DNA from: Nocardiopsis sp. ATB16-24
GTDB lineage: Bacteria > Actinomycetota > Actinomycetes > Streptosporangiales > Streptosporangiaceae
Direction: 5' to 3'
DNA length: 64,000 bases
Assembly (NCBI RefSeq): GCF_030271535.1
Contig: NZ_JASCXJ010000003.1
Span: 62,001-126,000, forward strand
The notes under the pieces were generated by a model. The model was not told the origin of the DNA, searched no databases, and saw nothing but the letters and a program-made list of their open reading frames with translations. Of this stretch, positions 40,304-48,914 are shown piece after piece. The position numbers and the translations under genes were made by a program. How positions within the stretch are numbered: the stretch's first letter is position 1; the number at the start of each line of letters is the position of its first letter.

Positions 40304-40336
40304 GCGGGCGAAAGGGCCGTCGGCCCTTTCGCCCGC
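40304..40336 (+). terminator. Terminator of the holin/DUF3618 operon
   Basis: 15-bp perfect stem (CGGGCGAAAGGGCC core, 40305-40318, with GGCCCTTTCGCCCG, 40322-40335, plus one more pair outside) and GTC loop. Confidence 0.75.
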
Positions 40337-40393
40337 GCCCTTTCCTGGTCCCGTCCGTCGGGGCCGGCGGGGAAGTGAGGGAAGGAGCAGAAG

Positions 40394-41386
40394 ATGGTGG
40401 AGCGCAACTCCTCTGCGGCGGAGGGTGGGCACCCTTCCCGAGGCGGGAGCGAGGGGCCGACCGACATGCCGCCGACCTCCTGGTGGGCGTCGCTGCGACG
40501 GACCGTCGGCGAGTTCAAGAAGGACGCCCTGGCCGACCTCGCGGCCGGCCTCACCTACTACGCGATCCTGGCGATCTTCCCGGCACTCCTCGTGCTGGTC
40601 TCCCTGGTCGGTCTGGCCGGGCCCGAGGCCACACAGACCCTGAGCGAGAACGTGTCCAGGGCCATGCCGGCGGACACCGGACAACTGGTGACGACCGCCA
40701 TCGAGAACCTCCAGAGCAACCAGACGGCCGCAGGTGTGTTCGGTCTGATCAGCCTCGCCGTCGCCCTGTGGTCTGCCTCCGGTTACATCGCCGCCTTCAT
40801 GCGCGCCTCCAACGTCGTCTACGACGTGCCCGAGGGCAGACCCATCTGGAAGACCCTGCCGATCCGTGTCGGCGTCACCCTGCTGATGGTCGTCCTTCTG
40901 TCCCTGACCGTGATCGGCGTCACCCTCAGCGGAGGGGTCGCGCAGCGGGTCGGAGAGCTGCTGGGGTTGGGGTCGACCGTGGTGACGGTGTGGGACATCG
41001 CCAAGTGGCCGGTGCTGCTGCTCATGGTCGTGTTCATGATCGCGCTCCTGTACTGGGCCTCGCCCAACGCCAAACGCGGGTTCCGCTGGGTCAGCCCCGG
41101 AAGCGTGATCGCGGTGGTGCTCTGGCTGGTCGCCTCGGCCGCCTTCGCCTTCTACGTCGCCAACTTCGCGTCCTACGGCAGGACCTACGGCAGCATGGCG
41201 ACCGTGGTCATCTTCCTCGTGTGGTTGTGGATCACCAACATCGCGATCCTGCTCGGTGAGGAGTTCAACGCCGAGATCGAGCGAGGACGTGCCATCTCCG
41301 AGGGGACGCCGGAGACCGAGGAACCCTATGTCGAGATGCGTGACCGTCCCAAGAAGAAACACCGGGCGCACCACCGGCAGAAGTGA
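40394..41386 (+). CDS. YihY/BrkB family inner-membrane protein
   Basis: Protein of 330 residues with a cytoplasmic N-terminus and about six membrane helices. Family marks: DLAAGLTYYAILAIFPALLVLVSL, ALWSASGYIAAFMRA, GFRWVSPGSVIAVVLWL, SMATVVIFLVWLWITNIAILLG. Once annotated as ribonuclease BN or virulence factor BrkB, the family's real function is unclear. ATG 40394 follows GAAGGAG. The strong terminator at 40304 separates it from the holin/DUF3618 operon, yet the three are often neighbours. Basic C-terminus KKKHRAHHRQK. Confidence 0.92.
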   Translation: MVERNSSAAEGGHPSRGGSEGPTDMPPTSWWASLRRTVGEFKKDALADLAAGLTYYAILAIFPALLVLVSLVGLAGPEATQTLSENVSRAMPADTGQLVTTAIENLQSNQTAAGVFGLISLAVALWSASGYIAAFMRASNVVYDVPEGRPIWKTLPIRVGVTLLMVVLLSLTVIGVTLSGGVAQRVGELLGLGSTVVTVWDIAKWPVLLLMVVFMIALLYWASPNAKRGFRWVSPGSVIAVVLWLVASAAFAFYVANFASYGRTYGSMATVVIFLVWLWITNIAILLGEEFNAEIERGRAISEGTPETEEPYVEMRDRPKKKHRAHHRQK

Positions 41387-41400
41387 CGCCGTGTCGGCGT
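41386..41400 (+). terminator. Short terminator after yihY-type gene
   Basis: ACGCCG/CGGCGT with TGT loop, starting at the last base of the stop codon. Confidence 0.5.
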
Positions 41401-41554
41401 ACCGGGGGGTCGCCCGGAAACGTCGCCGGTGTGAACGGCGGCTCCTTCTCTCTGACGGGCCTTGCCCTGGCGCACCTTCGTGCTCGTGGAGGTGTGCCGG
41501 GGCCGGGGCCTACGGTGGACGGGAACGGGGAGGGGGACCTCTTCGATCGGTCCG

Positions 41555-42436
41555 CTAGGCGAGGGCCTCGGCGAGCGCGGCGGCCAGGACCGGCACCCCC
41601 GGGTTCTGGTTCCCCCGTGGCCACACCAGTCCGAGCGCGGACTCGGGAAGGCCGCTCACCGGGACCAGGACGAGGTCGTCCCGGTCGACGTGGGAGTCCG
41701 TCTCGCCGCACAGGAGCATGGCGCCCCGCCCCGCCGCGACCTGGGACACGCCCTCGCCCAGGGTGGCCACGCCCGGCTCGTGGTGGATGGTCCTGCCGAG
41801 CGGTGTGACGGTGGGGGCGTGTACGCGAAGCCAGTAGTCGGGGGGCTGCCGGACCGGAATGAGCGGAACCCTCGCCATGTCCTCCACCCCGATGAGGGAA
41901 CGTGAGGCGAGGGAGTGGTCGGCGGGCAGCACGAGGTGCTGTGGCCTCCGCGAGAAGACCGGCCCCACCACCAGGTCCTGTTCGCGGACCGGCAGCAGGA
42001 CGACGGCCGCGTCCACCTCGCCCTCGCGCAGTGGGCCGAACGGGTCCGCGACCTCCACGATCTCCACCCGGGCTCCGGGCTCGTGCTCCTCGAACGCGCG
42101 GACCGCCTCGGTGACGGGTCCGCGCATCCGGCCGCCCAGCCCCAGACGCACGTGCGGCCGTTCGCGCGTGGTCCGCTCACGGACACGGTCCACCACCGCG
42201 GCCAGATTCTGGAAGGCGGGGCGCAGGGCGTCGAGGAACTCCTCGCCCAAGGGGGTGAGGGCGCCCGTGGGGGAGGAGGGGTCCGTCAACGGGGCGCCGA
42301 CACGTTCCTCCAGGGAGCGGGTCAGCCGGAGCACCTCTTCCGGTGGTACGCCGAGCCGTTCACCCGCCCGTTCGGGACGTGACTCCTCCGCCAACGCCAG
42401 GAAGCACTCCAGCTCCCGGATCTCGATTCCGTGCAA
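41555..42436 (-). CDS. LysR-family transcriptional regulator
   Basis: About 293 residues. The N-terminal helix-turn-helix (IEIRELECFLALAEESRPERAGERLG, then VLRLTRSLEERVGAPL) is LysR-like although several usual positions differ (PERAGERLGVPPEEV instead of the typical AA..L..SQPALS). The effector domain covers residues 90-290 with VRLGLGG and DAAVVLLP. TTG 42436 is suggested by the AAGGGG box and family N-terminus; ATG 42502 is also open. The target may be the divergent small gene at 42702, but the gap of about 260 bases shows no clear T-N11-A pair that I could single out. Confidence 0.82.
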   Translation of the reverse strand: MHGIEIRELECFLALAEESRPERAGERLGVPPEEVLRLTRSLEERVGAPLTDPSSPTGALTPLGEEFLDALRPAFQNLAAVVDRVRERTTRERPHVRLGLGGRMRGPVTEAVRAFEEHEPGARVEIVEVADPFGPLREGEVDAAVVLLPVREQDLVVGPVFSRRPQHLVLPADHSLASRSLIGVEDMARVPLIPVRQPPDYWLRVHAPTVTPLGRTIHHEPGVATLGEGVSQVAAGRGAMLLCGETDSHVDRDDLVLVPVSGLPESALGLVWPRGNQNPGVPVLAAALAEALA

Positions 42437-42701
42437 CCAACCCGCCCCTTGATCGTGTCCGCTGACGTGCGACCCCCGTACACGAGAGGGCCGACGGAAC
42501 ATCCCTCATGGAAGCACGTGGGCGGCGGGGCGTTCTCCCCAGCCTCCCCTTCCGCCCCGGCGAAGGGGGGAGGGAGGAGGTTCCGGTGTCCGTGTGCGGG
42601 AAAGAGTGGGCTACCCGTCGCCGCCTGCGAAGGAGCGTCGTGGACCTCCCCACGACTCGGGAGAGGACGAGGAGCCGCAAGAGGAAAGGGAGAGTGGCTT
42701 T

Positions 42702-42974
42702 GTGACCGACCAGCCGTTGACCGCCGGAGACCTGCGTCGTGCCCTGGAGGCACTGCCGGACGACACCCCCGTGCGCGCTCTGGCCGTGGCCCCCAGCGCC
42801 GACCACGTCGACGTGCACGTGCTCACCCGCGCGGTGATCGACCAGCTCACCGTCGCGTGGGGGTCCGACCTGAGATACCGAGGCCGTCCCTACCTGCGCC
42901 TGGACCTGCGCCTTCAACAGGGTCCCGAACACCGCGCCCTGACCGAGCCCGCGGGCACACCCGAACACGGCTGA
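42702..42974 (+). CDS. Small protein, DUF6225-like
   Basis: Protein of 90 residues: PLTAGDLRRALEALPDDTPVRALAV and LTVAWGSDLR are like the core of a small actinobacterial family (LTAGRLRAAL..VPDDTPV, annotated DUF6225 as I remember). GTG 42702 is preceded by AAAGGGAGAG. No catalytic signature. Role unknown; followed after 92 nt by an SDR gene. Confidence 0.6.
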   Translation: MTDQPLTAGDLRRALEALPDDTPVRALAVAPSADHVDVHVLTRAVIDQLTVAWGSDLRYRGRPYLRLDLRLQQGPEHRALTEPAGTPEHG

Positions 42975-43066
42975 CGACGCGCGGCCACGGGCCCACGCCC
43001 TCACGCGGGCCCGACGGTGATCACCGGATACGCTCTGCGCGACAGCGATTCCCGGGAGGAGCCACC

Positions 43067-43831
43067 ATGACAGCGACCGCGGTCGTCACCGGAGCGAGCA
43101 GCGGAATCGGGGCCGCCACCGCACGCGGGCTCGCGGAGCGGGGCTACACGGTGGTCCTGGTCGCCCGTCGTGTCGACCGGATCCGGGCTCTGGCCGAAGA
43201 GCTGGTCGAGGAGGGCCACGACGCCCGCCCGTACGCCCTCGACGTCACCGACAGGGCGGCCGTCGACGCCTTCGCCGAGTCACTGCCCGCCTGTGACGTG
43301 TTGGTGAACAACGCGGGAGGGGCCATCGGCGTCGACACCGTCGCCACCGCGGACCCCGCCGACTGGCGTGCCATGTACGAGCTCAACGTCATCGGTGTGC
43401 TCAACATGACCCAGGCCCTGCTGCCCAAGCTGATCGCCGGTGGCGACGGCACCGTGCTCATCGTCTCCTCCACGGCCGGCCATGTGGTCTACGAGGGCGG
43501 GGGCGGTTACGTGGCCGCCAAACACGGCGCGCACACCCTCGCCGCGACGTTGCGCCTGGAGCTGTGCGGGGAGCCCGTGCGGGTGGTGGAGATCGCGCCC
43601 GGGATGGTCAAGACCGAGGAGTTCTCGCTCAACCGTCTGCACGGCGACGCCGAGGCGGCCGAGGCCGTCTACGCGGGTGTCCCCGATCCGCTGAGCGCCG
43701 AGGACGTGGCGGACACCGTCGTGTGGGCGGTCACCCGGCCCTCGCACGTGAACATCGACCTGATGGTGGTGCGCCCGCGCGCGCAGGCGGCCCAGCACAA
43801 GGTCCACCGGATCGCGCCGGACGAGGGGTAG
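43067..43831 (+). CDS. Short-chain dehydrogenase/reductase (YdfG-like)
   Basis: Protein of 254 residues, classical SDR. Cofactor site TGASSGIGAATARGLAERG with ARR after the second strand (NADP preference), NNAGGAIG, catalytic Ser in LIVSSTAGHV, Tyr/Lys in YVAAKHGAHTLAATLRLEL, and EIAPGMVKTEEFSLNR. The latter part resembles YdfG-type 3-hydroxy acid/serine dehydrogenases. ATG 43067 follows GGGAGGAG. Substrate unproven. Confidence 0.92.
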   Translation: MTATAVVTGASSGIGAATARGLAERGYTVVLVARRVDRIRALAEELVEEGHDARPYALDVTDRAAVDAFAESLPACDVLVNNAGGAIGVDTVATADPADWRAMYELNVIGVLNMTQALLPKLIAGGDGTVLIVSSTAGHVVYEGGGGYVAAKHGAHTLAATLRLELCGEPVRVVEIAPGMVKTEEFSLNRLHGDAEAAEAVYAGVPDPLSAEDVADTVVWAVTRPSHVNIDLMVVRPRAQAAQHKVHRIAPDEG

Positions 43832-43849
43832 GCCGCCACGGCGCGGGGT

Positions 43850-44023
43850 TCAGTCCTCGGAGCGGTCCGGGACGCACTCGGCGCAGGCGCAGTGGTTCGT
43901 GGTGGACATGGACCGGCATCGCGTGCAGATCTGCCGCTTCGTTCCGGGGGGGTCGTGCTTCCAGTCGTGCCGGCCTCGCCTACAGATACCCGAAGGGCTG
44001 ATGGCGGTGTCTTCGGTGTCCAT
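43850..44023 (-). CDS. Small zinc-ribbon-like protein
   Basis: Protein of 57 residues with six Cys and three His: GICRRGRHDWKHD, QICTRCRSM, NHCACAEC. The CxxC pair after a HxW segment is like a small zinc ribbon. Start ATG 44023 is supported by a TACCGT -10 box 6 nt upstream (leaderless). The open frame continues upstream without support. Lies between convergent SDR and ptsH. Function unknown. Confidence 0.65.
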   Translation of the reverse strand: MDTEDTAISPSGICRRGRHDWKHDPPGTKRQICTRCRSMSTTNHCACAECVPDRSED

Positions 44024-44029
44024 GACAGC

Positions 44030-44035
44030 ACGGTA
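44030..44035 (-). promoter_or_regulatory. -10 box (TACCGT) of the zinc-ribbon gene
   Basis: TACCGT on the minus strand, 6 nt before ATG 44023. Confidence 0.45.
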
Positions 44036-44081
44036 GCCGTGGCGCGGGGGGATCGCCAGCGCTCGCGCCACGGCCGGAGCC

Positions 44082-44351
44082 TCAGGCGTCCAGATCCTTG
44101 GCGAGCATCTCCGCCAGTCCGTCCAGGACCGTGTCGGCGTCCTCGGACTCCTCACACGTCAAGGTCACCGTCTCGCCGTGCCCGGCGCCCAGCGCCATCA
44201 CCGCGAGCACGCTGCGGGCGTCCACCGGTTCGTGGCCCTCCTTGGAGATCGTGACGGGCAGTCCGGACGCGTTGACGGCCCGGACGAAGAGGGCGGCCGG
44301 GCGGGCGTGCAGGCCGAGTCGGGAGGCGATGGCCACGGTGCGCTGGGGCAT
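44082..44351 (-). CDS. ptsH: Phosphocarrier protein HPr
   Basis: Protein of 89 residues, the phosphate carrier between enzyme I and the sugar-specific EII components of the PTS. The active-site His15 lies in SRLGLHARPAALF, and Ser47 in DARSVLAVMAL is the regulatory serine position. ATG 44351 follows GAAGGA. Divergent from ptsI across 480 bases; no EII permease is encoded in the window. Confidence 0.96.
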   Translation of the reverse strand: MPQRTVAIASRLGLHARPAALFVRAVNASGLPVTISKEGHEPVDARSVLAVMALGAGHGETVTLTCEESEDADTVLDGLAEMLAKDLDA

Positions 44352-44831
44352 GTCGGTCCTTCAGGGTCGTCGGACGGGCCGGCGCGGCCGACCCGTGTCG
44401 GAGCTCGTCGACCGTGTCGCGCGCGGCCCCTCGGTCCGCGTGCCCGGCGGGTGCGCCCGGGGCCCACGAGTATCGCACCGTGGACGCCGGGTGTCATCGG
44501 AGCCGAACCGTCGCCCCTTCCCGGAACCCGGAACTCGGGAGACGGGGTGACGAGCGCGCCTCCCCCGTGGTCGGATCCGGGTCCGCGCCGACGCCCCCTC
44601 GTGCGAGGACGTCGGGACGGTGGTTCTGGAGAGGCGCGGTGTTGCGGTCGGGGTCGGACTCGTCGGACCTTCGTCCACAGGGGCTACCGCCGCTCGCCGT
44701 CGTGGGGTTTGCTGGAGACGAGGCCCACCGCACTCGTCACCGTCCACGGTCCCGGACCGACGTCCCCGGCACGGGGGGACCCGAGAGGCGGTCGCCCGGC
44801 AGCACACCGTTCGCCGACGTACGGAGCGATC
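44352..44831. other. Intergenic region between divergent ptsH and ptsI
   Basis: 480 bases with no supported gene. Open frames here lack ribosome binding sites and are only GC-driven. It must contain the two divergent promoters but I could not define convincing -10/-35 pairs or an operator. Confidence 0.55.
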
Positions 44832-46532
44832 ATGGCACGGATCGATCCCCTCCACGCGACAGCCGGCACCGCCCGGTTCTCGGGTATCCCGGCCGGTCCC
44901 GGGATCGGTGTCGGACCGGTGGCACGCATGGCGGCACCGCCGTCCCTGCCCGTGGAACGTCCGGCCGTGGACGACCCCGGCCACGAGGCCGCACGGGCAC
45001 GGCGGGCCCTGGAGGAGGTGGGCGACCTGTTGGACCGACAGGCCGGGGGGCTCGAAGGCGAGGCGGCGGCGGTACTCGACGCCCAGGCGCTCATGGCCCG
45101 TGATCCCGAGCTCGCGCGGCGCGTCGGTGAGCGCACGGGGAAGGGGGACTCCGCCGCGTGGGCGGTCCACGCCGCGTGCGGGACCTACCAGGAGTCGCTG
45201 CTGGCGGCGGGGGGTCGCCCGGCCGACCGTGCGGAAGACCTCGCCCACGTCCGGGACCGGGCCGTGGCGCTGCTCCTGGACCGGCCGATGCCCGAGCCTC
45301 CCGACCCCGGGGTCCCTCACGTGCTGGTCGCCGACGACCTCGCACCCGCCGACATGGTCCGGCTCGACCCCCGCCGCGTGCTGGGCGTGGTCACCCGCCA
45401 TGGCGGCCCCACCGGTCACACGGTCATCCTGGCCCGGGCGCTCGGTATTCCGGCGGTGGTGGGGTGCGAGGGAGCCGAAGGGTTGGTCGACGGAACGCGG
45501 GTGGCGGTCGACGGCGACGAGGGGACGGTCCTGGTCGAGCCCGACGAGGAGTTCGTCGACCGCGTGCGCCGAAGGGCCGAAGACACTCGCGCGCTGCTCG
45601 CGGGCTCCACCGGCCCCGGGCGGACCGCGGACGAGGTGGCGATCCCGCTCCTGCTCAACGTCGGGGAGGGGGATCCGCGCGAGGCGGGGGCGCACGACAG
45701 CGAGGGCGTGGGACTGCTGCGCACCGAGTTCCTGTTCCTGGATCGGACCGAGCCGCCCTCGATCGGGGAGCAGACCGACGTCTACACGGCTCTGTTCGAG
45801 GAATTCGCCGGACGTGTCGTCACGGTCCGAACCCTGGACGCGGGCTCCGACACACCGCTGGCCTTCGCCCCCACCGGACAGGAGGCCAACCCGGCGCTCG
45901 GTGTCCGGGGTTTTCGCACGTCACGCCTGCATCCGGAACTGCTCACCGCGCAGCTCGCCGCCATCGCCGCGGCCTCGGGGCGAAGCTCGGCACGGGTCAG
46001 GGTCATGGCGCCGATGGTGTCCACACCGGACGAGGCCGCCGCGTTCGTCGCCTTGGCGCGTGAGGCCGGGCTCTCCGACGCCGGTGTGATGATCGAGGTG
46101 CCCGGGGCGGCGCTGCTCGCCGACAGGCTTCTGCCCCTGGTGGACTTCGTGTCCATCGGCACCAACGACCTGGCGCAGTACACGATGGGCGTGGACCGGA
46201 CGCTGGGCGCACTGCCCGACCTGCTCGACCCTTGGCAGCCGGCCCTGCTCCGACTGGTGGGGACGGTGGGCGAGGCGGGGGAGCGTGCGGGGCGTCCGGT
46301 GGGCGTGTGCGGTGAGGCCGCCTCCGACCCGCTGTTGGCCCTGGTCCTGGTGGGCCTGGGCGCCACCAGCCTGTCGATGTCGGCGTCGGCGTCGGCCGCC
46401 GTGCGCCACGCGTTGGGGTTGCACACCCGGAAGCGGTGCCGGGAGCTGGCCGAGGCGGCGCTGGCCGCCCCCGACGCCGCACAGGCCAGGGAGGCGGCCA
46501 GGGCCGCCGCTGAGCCCGGAGTCCTCGGATGA
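44832..46532 (+). CDS. ptsI: Phosphoenolpyruvate--protein phosphotransferase (PTS enzyme I)
   Basis: Protein of 566 residues that takes phosphate from PEP and passes it to HPr. Active His196 is in TRHGGPTGHTVILARALG; the usual GGRTSH is altered to GGPTGH but the histidine is kept. PEP-binding and catalytic motifs are in LLRTEFLFLDR, TLDAGSDTP, GTNDLAQYTMGVDR and GVCGEAASDP (catalytic Cys). Full length. ATG 44832 has a short GGAG box. Paired functionally with the divergent ptsH. Confidence 0.95.
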   Translation: MARIDPLHATAGTARFSGIPAGPGIGVGPVARMAAPPSLPVERPAVDDPGHEAARARRALEEVGDLLDRQAGGLEGEAAAVLDAQALMARDPELARRVGERTGKGDSAAWAVHAACGTYQESLLAAGGRPADRAEDLAHVRDRAVALLLDRPMPEPPDPGVPHVLVADDLAPADMVRLDPRRVLGVVTRHGGPTGHTVILARALGIPAVVGCEGAEGLVDGTRVAVDGDEGTVLVEPDEEFVDRVRRRAEDTRALLAGSTGPGRTADEVAIPLLLNVGEGDPREAGAHDSEGVGLLRTEFLFLDRTEPPSIGEQTDVYTALFEEFAGRVVTVRTLDAGSDTPLAFAPTGQEANPALGVRGFRTSRLHPELLTAQLAAIAAASGRSSARVRVMAPMVSTPDEAAAFVALAREAGLSDAGVMIEVPGAALLADRLLPLVDFVSIGTNDLAQYTMGVDRTLGALPDLLDPWQPALLRLVGTVGEAGERAGRPVGVCGEAASDPLLALVLVGLGATSLSMSASASAAVRHALGLHTRKRCRELAEAALAAPDAAQAREAARAAAEPGVLG

Positions 46533-46653
46533 CGAGGCCGGTCGGCGGGGACGGCACGCGTGCGGAGGAGGGGCGTCCCTCGCGAGGCCGGGCGGTGACG
46601 CCCGACGCCGGTGCCCGGCCTCCTTCCTCTGGGAAGATCCGACCGTGGACGGG

Positions 46654-47439
46654 TCAGGGCTTACGGGCCATTCCGCCGTACTGGTCCACGTGCACGGCGT
46701 GTCCGACCTCGGCCGGGGCGGGGCGCCAGAAGGGCACCGACACCACACCGGGTTCCAGGATCTCCAGCCCGTCGAAGAAGCGCTCGATCTGTTCGGGGGA
46801 GCGCAGGTGGATGTGGGAGGAGGCGTTGGCGTTCCAGTGGGCGGCCGCCTCGATGATCTCCGGGCTGGTGTTCGTGCTGTCGTTGGTGACGAAGAAACTG
46901 CCAGGGCTGAGCGCGCCCACGTAGGCGCGGACCAGGGACAGCGCCGTGTCCTCGTCGGCGATGTGGGCGAGGGTGCCCATGATCAACAGGCCGATCGGCT
47001 GGTCGAAGTCCAGGTACTCGCGGGCCTGGCCCAGGAGCTTCTCCGGCTCGGTCAGGTCGGCGTCGATGTAGTTCGTGGCGCCACGCGGATCACTGGTGAG
47101 CAGGGCCCTGGCGTGCGCGAGCACGAGCGGGTCGTTGTCGACGTAGACGATCCTGGACTCGGGGGCGACGCTCTGGGCCACCTCGTGGGTGTTGTTGGCC
47201 GTGGGCAGTCCGGTGCCGATGTCGAGGAACTGGCGGATCCCCTCCTCCTTGGCGAGGTAGGTGACCGCGCGGTTCAAAAAGGCCCGGTCGGCGCGGGCCG
47301 CCGCGACGATTCCCGGGAAGGTCTCCTGGATGTGGTCGCCGACCTCGCGGTCCGGAGGGTAGTTGTCCTTGCCGCCCAACCAGTAGTTCCATACCCGCGC
47401 GGAGTGGGCCACGCTGGTATCGATGGGAAGGTCTGCCAT
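46654..47439 (-). CDS. DUF574-family SAM-dependent methyltransferase
   Basis: Protein of about 261 residues. The N-terminal DTSVAHSARVWNYWLGGKDNYPPDREVG is the hallmark of the actinobacterial DUF574 family, followed by SAM motif I FLDIGTGLPTANNTHEVAQ and the acidic strand VYVDNDPLVLAHARALL. These enzymes are abundant in streptomycetes and their substrates are unknown. ATG 47439 is used; ATG 47460 is equally possible with a TACTTT -10 upstream. Downstream of and codirectional with the argJ-like gene but separated by a terminator. Confidence 0.92.
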   Translation of the reverse strand: MADLPIDTSVAHSARVWNYWLGGKDNYPPDREVGDHIQETFPGIVAAARADRAFLNRAVTYLAKEEGIRQFLDIGTGLPTANNTHEVAQSVAPESRIVYVDNDPLVLAHARALLTSDPRGATNYIDADLTEPEKLLGQAREYLDFDQPIGLLIMGTLAHIADEDTALSLVRAYVGALSPGSFFVTNDSTNTSPEIIEAAAHWNANASSHIHLRSPEQIERFFDGLEILEPGVVSVPFWRPAPAEVGHAVHVDQYGGMARKP

Positions 47440-47553
47440 AGAGCGCTCACTCTGCTTCATGTGTGGACAAGGAAGTCCAAAGTAGCGCTTTCGCATGACA
47501 CCGGAGACGTCGGCGACACACGGCTTTCCCCGGGTGCGGGAGGCGGTCGTGCG

Positions 47554-47583
47554 GTGCCCCCGACCCGATGGGGTCGAGGGCAC
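47554..47583 (-). terminator. Terminator of the argJ-like gene
   Basis: 13-nt arms (47554-47566 and 47571-47583) with one C/A mismatch and a 4-nt loop, starting 3 nt after the stop. Confidence 0.7.
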
Positions 47584-47586
47584 GGC

Positions 47587-48747
47587 TCAGGTCGTGTAGT
47601 CGGCGTTGATGCGGATGTAGCCCTCGGTCAGGTCACAGCCGTAGGCGGTGAAACCTCCCCCGGCGATGCCCAGGTCGACGCCGATCACCACCTCCCCGCC
47701 CCGCAGATACCGGGCGGCGCGCTCCAACACCTCCTCGGTGGCCTCGGCGGGATAGGTCTCCACGTCACCGAAGTGGACGCGTACGCGCGAGGGGAGGATG
47801 TCGGTCTCGTCGGAGCACTTGCCGACCGCCATCACCACCCGTCCCCAGTTCGGGTCCGCGCCGTGCACGGCGGTCTTGACCAGGGGGGAGTTCACCACGG
47901 CCTTGGCCACCCGCTTGGCCTGGGCGTCGTCGCGCGCACCGCTCACCCGTACCTCGATCAGCTTGCTCGCGCCCTCGCCGTCGGAGGCGATCATCCGCAC
48001 CAGCTTCAGCGCCACCTCGTACAGCGCCTCCTCGAACCCGGCCACGTCCACCGACCCGGCCAGACCGTTGGCGAAGATCGCCGCGGAGTCACTGGTGGAG
48101 GTGTCGGTGTCGATGCTCAGCGCGTTGAACGTGCGGTCCACCACCCGGCGGAACACCTCGTCCAGGACCGGCTGTTCCAGCTCGGCGTCGGTGAAGAACC
48201 AGGCCAGCATCGTCGCCATGTCCGGCTCGATCATGCCGACACCCTTGGCGATGCCCGTCAACGTCGCCTTCCCGATCCGCGCGGACGCGGCCTTGGGCCG
48301 GGTGTCGGTCGTCATCATCGCCGCCGCGGCGCGGTCCAGGTCGGCCGGGGGGAAGTCGGTGGGCAGCGCGTCCAGGTAGGAGCGGACCTTCTCGATGGGG
48401 TAGGGGCGGCCGATCACACCCGTGGAGGCGACCAGGATCTCCTCGGGCGCCACCCCCGCGGCCCGGGCCACCCGTTCCTGCACCTCGCGGGCGTGGTCGT
48501 CGCCGATCCTGCCGGTGGCCACGTTGGCGTTGCGGGCGATCACCGCGACGCCGCGCGCGCGTCCGTCCGCCGCGCAACGGCGGCTGAGGGTCACGCTGGG
48601 GCCGGCGAACCGGGATCGCGTGAACACCGCGGACACGTGCGCCGGGACCTCGGACACCACCGCGAAGAAATCGTCCTTCGGATCCTTGATCCCGATGTTT
48701 CCGGCCACGCCGCGGAAACCGGCGGGAACGGGGGTCTGGCTGCTCAT
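47587..48747 (-). CDS. argJ: ArgJ-family ornithine acetyltransferase, Oat2-like
   Basis: Protein of 386 residues, a self-cleaving Ntn-fold acetyltransferase moving acetyl from N-acetylornithine to glutamate. The autocleavage/nucleophile motif is IAKGVGMIEPDMATMLAW (Thr in ATML), and GADPNWGRVVMAVGK and YGCDLTEGYIRINADYTT complete the family. Stretches such as VSAVFTRSRFAGPSVTLSR, RNANVATG, STGVIGRPYP and ALSIDTDTSTSD match my memory of Oat2 (ORF6) of the clavulanic acid cluster better than housekeeping ArgJ. No other arginine genes are adjacent. ATG 48747 follows GAGGACGATG. Divergent from a beta-lactamase-fold hydrolase. Confidence 0.85.
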   Translation of the reverse strand: MSSQTPVPAGFRGVAGNIGIKDPKDDFFAVVSEVPAHVSAVFTRSRFAGPSVTLSRRCAADGRARGVAVIARNANVATGRIGDDHAREVQERVARAAGVAPEEILVASTGVIGRPYPIEKVRSYLDALPTDFPPADLDRAAAAMMTTDTRPKAASARIGKATLTGIAKGVGMIEPDMATMLAWFFTDAELEQPVLDEVFRRVVDRTFNALSIDTDTSTSDSAAIFANGLAGSVDVAGFEEALYEVALKLVRMIASDGEGASKLIEVRVSGARDDAQAKRVAKAVVNSPLVKTAVHGADPNWGRVVMAVGKCSDETDILPSRVRVHFGDVETYPAEATEEVLERAARYLRGGEVVIGVDLGIAGGGFTAYGCDLTEGYIRINADYTT

Positions 48748-48914
48748 CGTCCTCCTCGGGTCTTCCCGGCGTCAGACTACTCCGCCGGGCTCTGATCGCT
48801 CTTTCCGGCTGTGACCTGCGAGGGTTTCGTCCTATTCACATAGGCGGACGGTGTGACAACGACCTGGTAACGGGGTATCCGCCGAGGTACGGACCAGGTG
48901 GGGGGAGGCGTGTT

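Noticed and set aside
44361..45695. Long minus-strand frame opposite ptsI and across the ptsH-ptsI gap
   Set aside because: Antisense to ptsI; the part in the gap has no ribosome binding site or recognisable motif.
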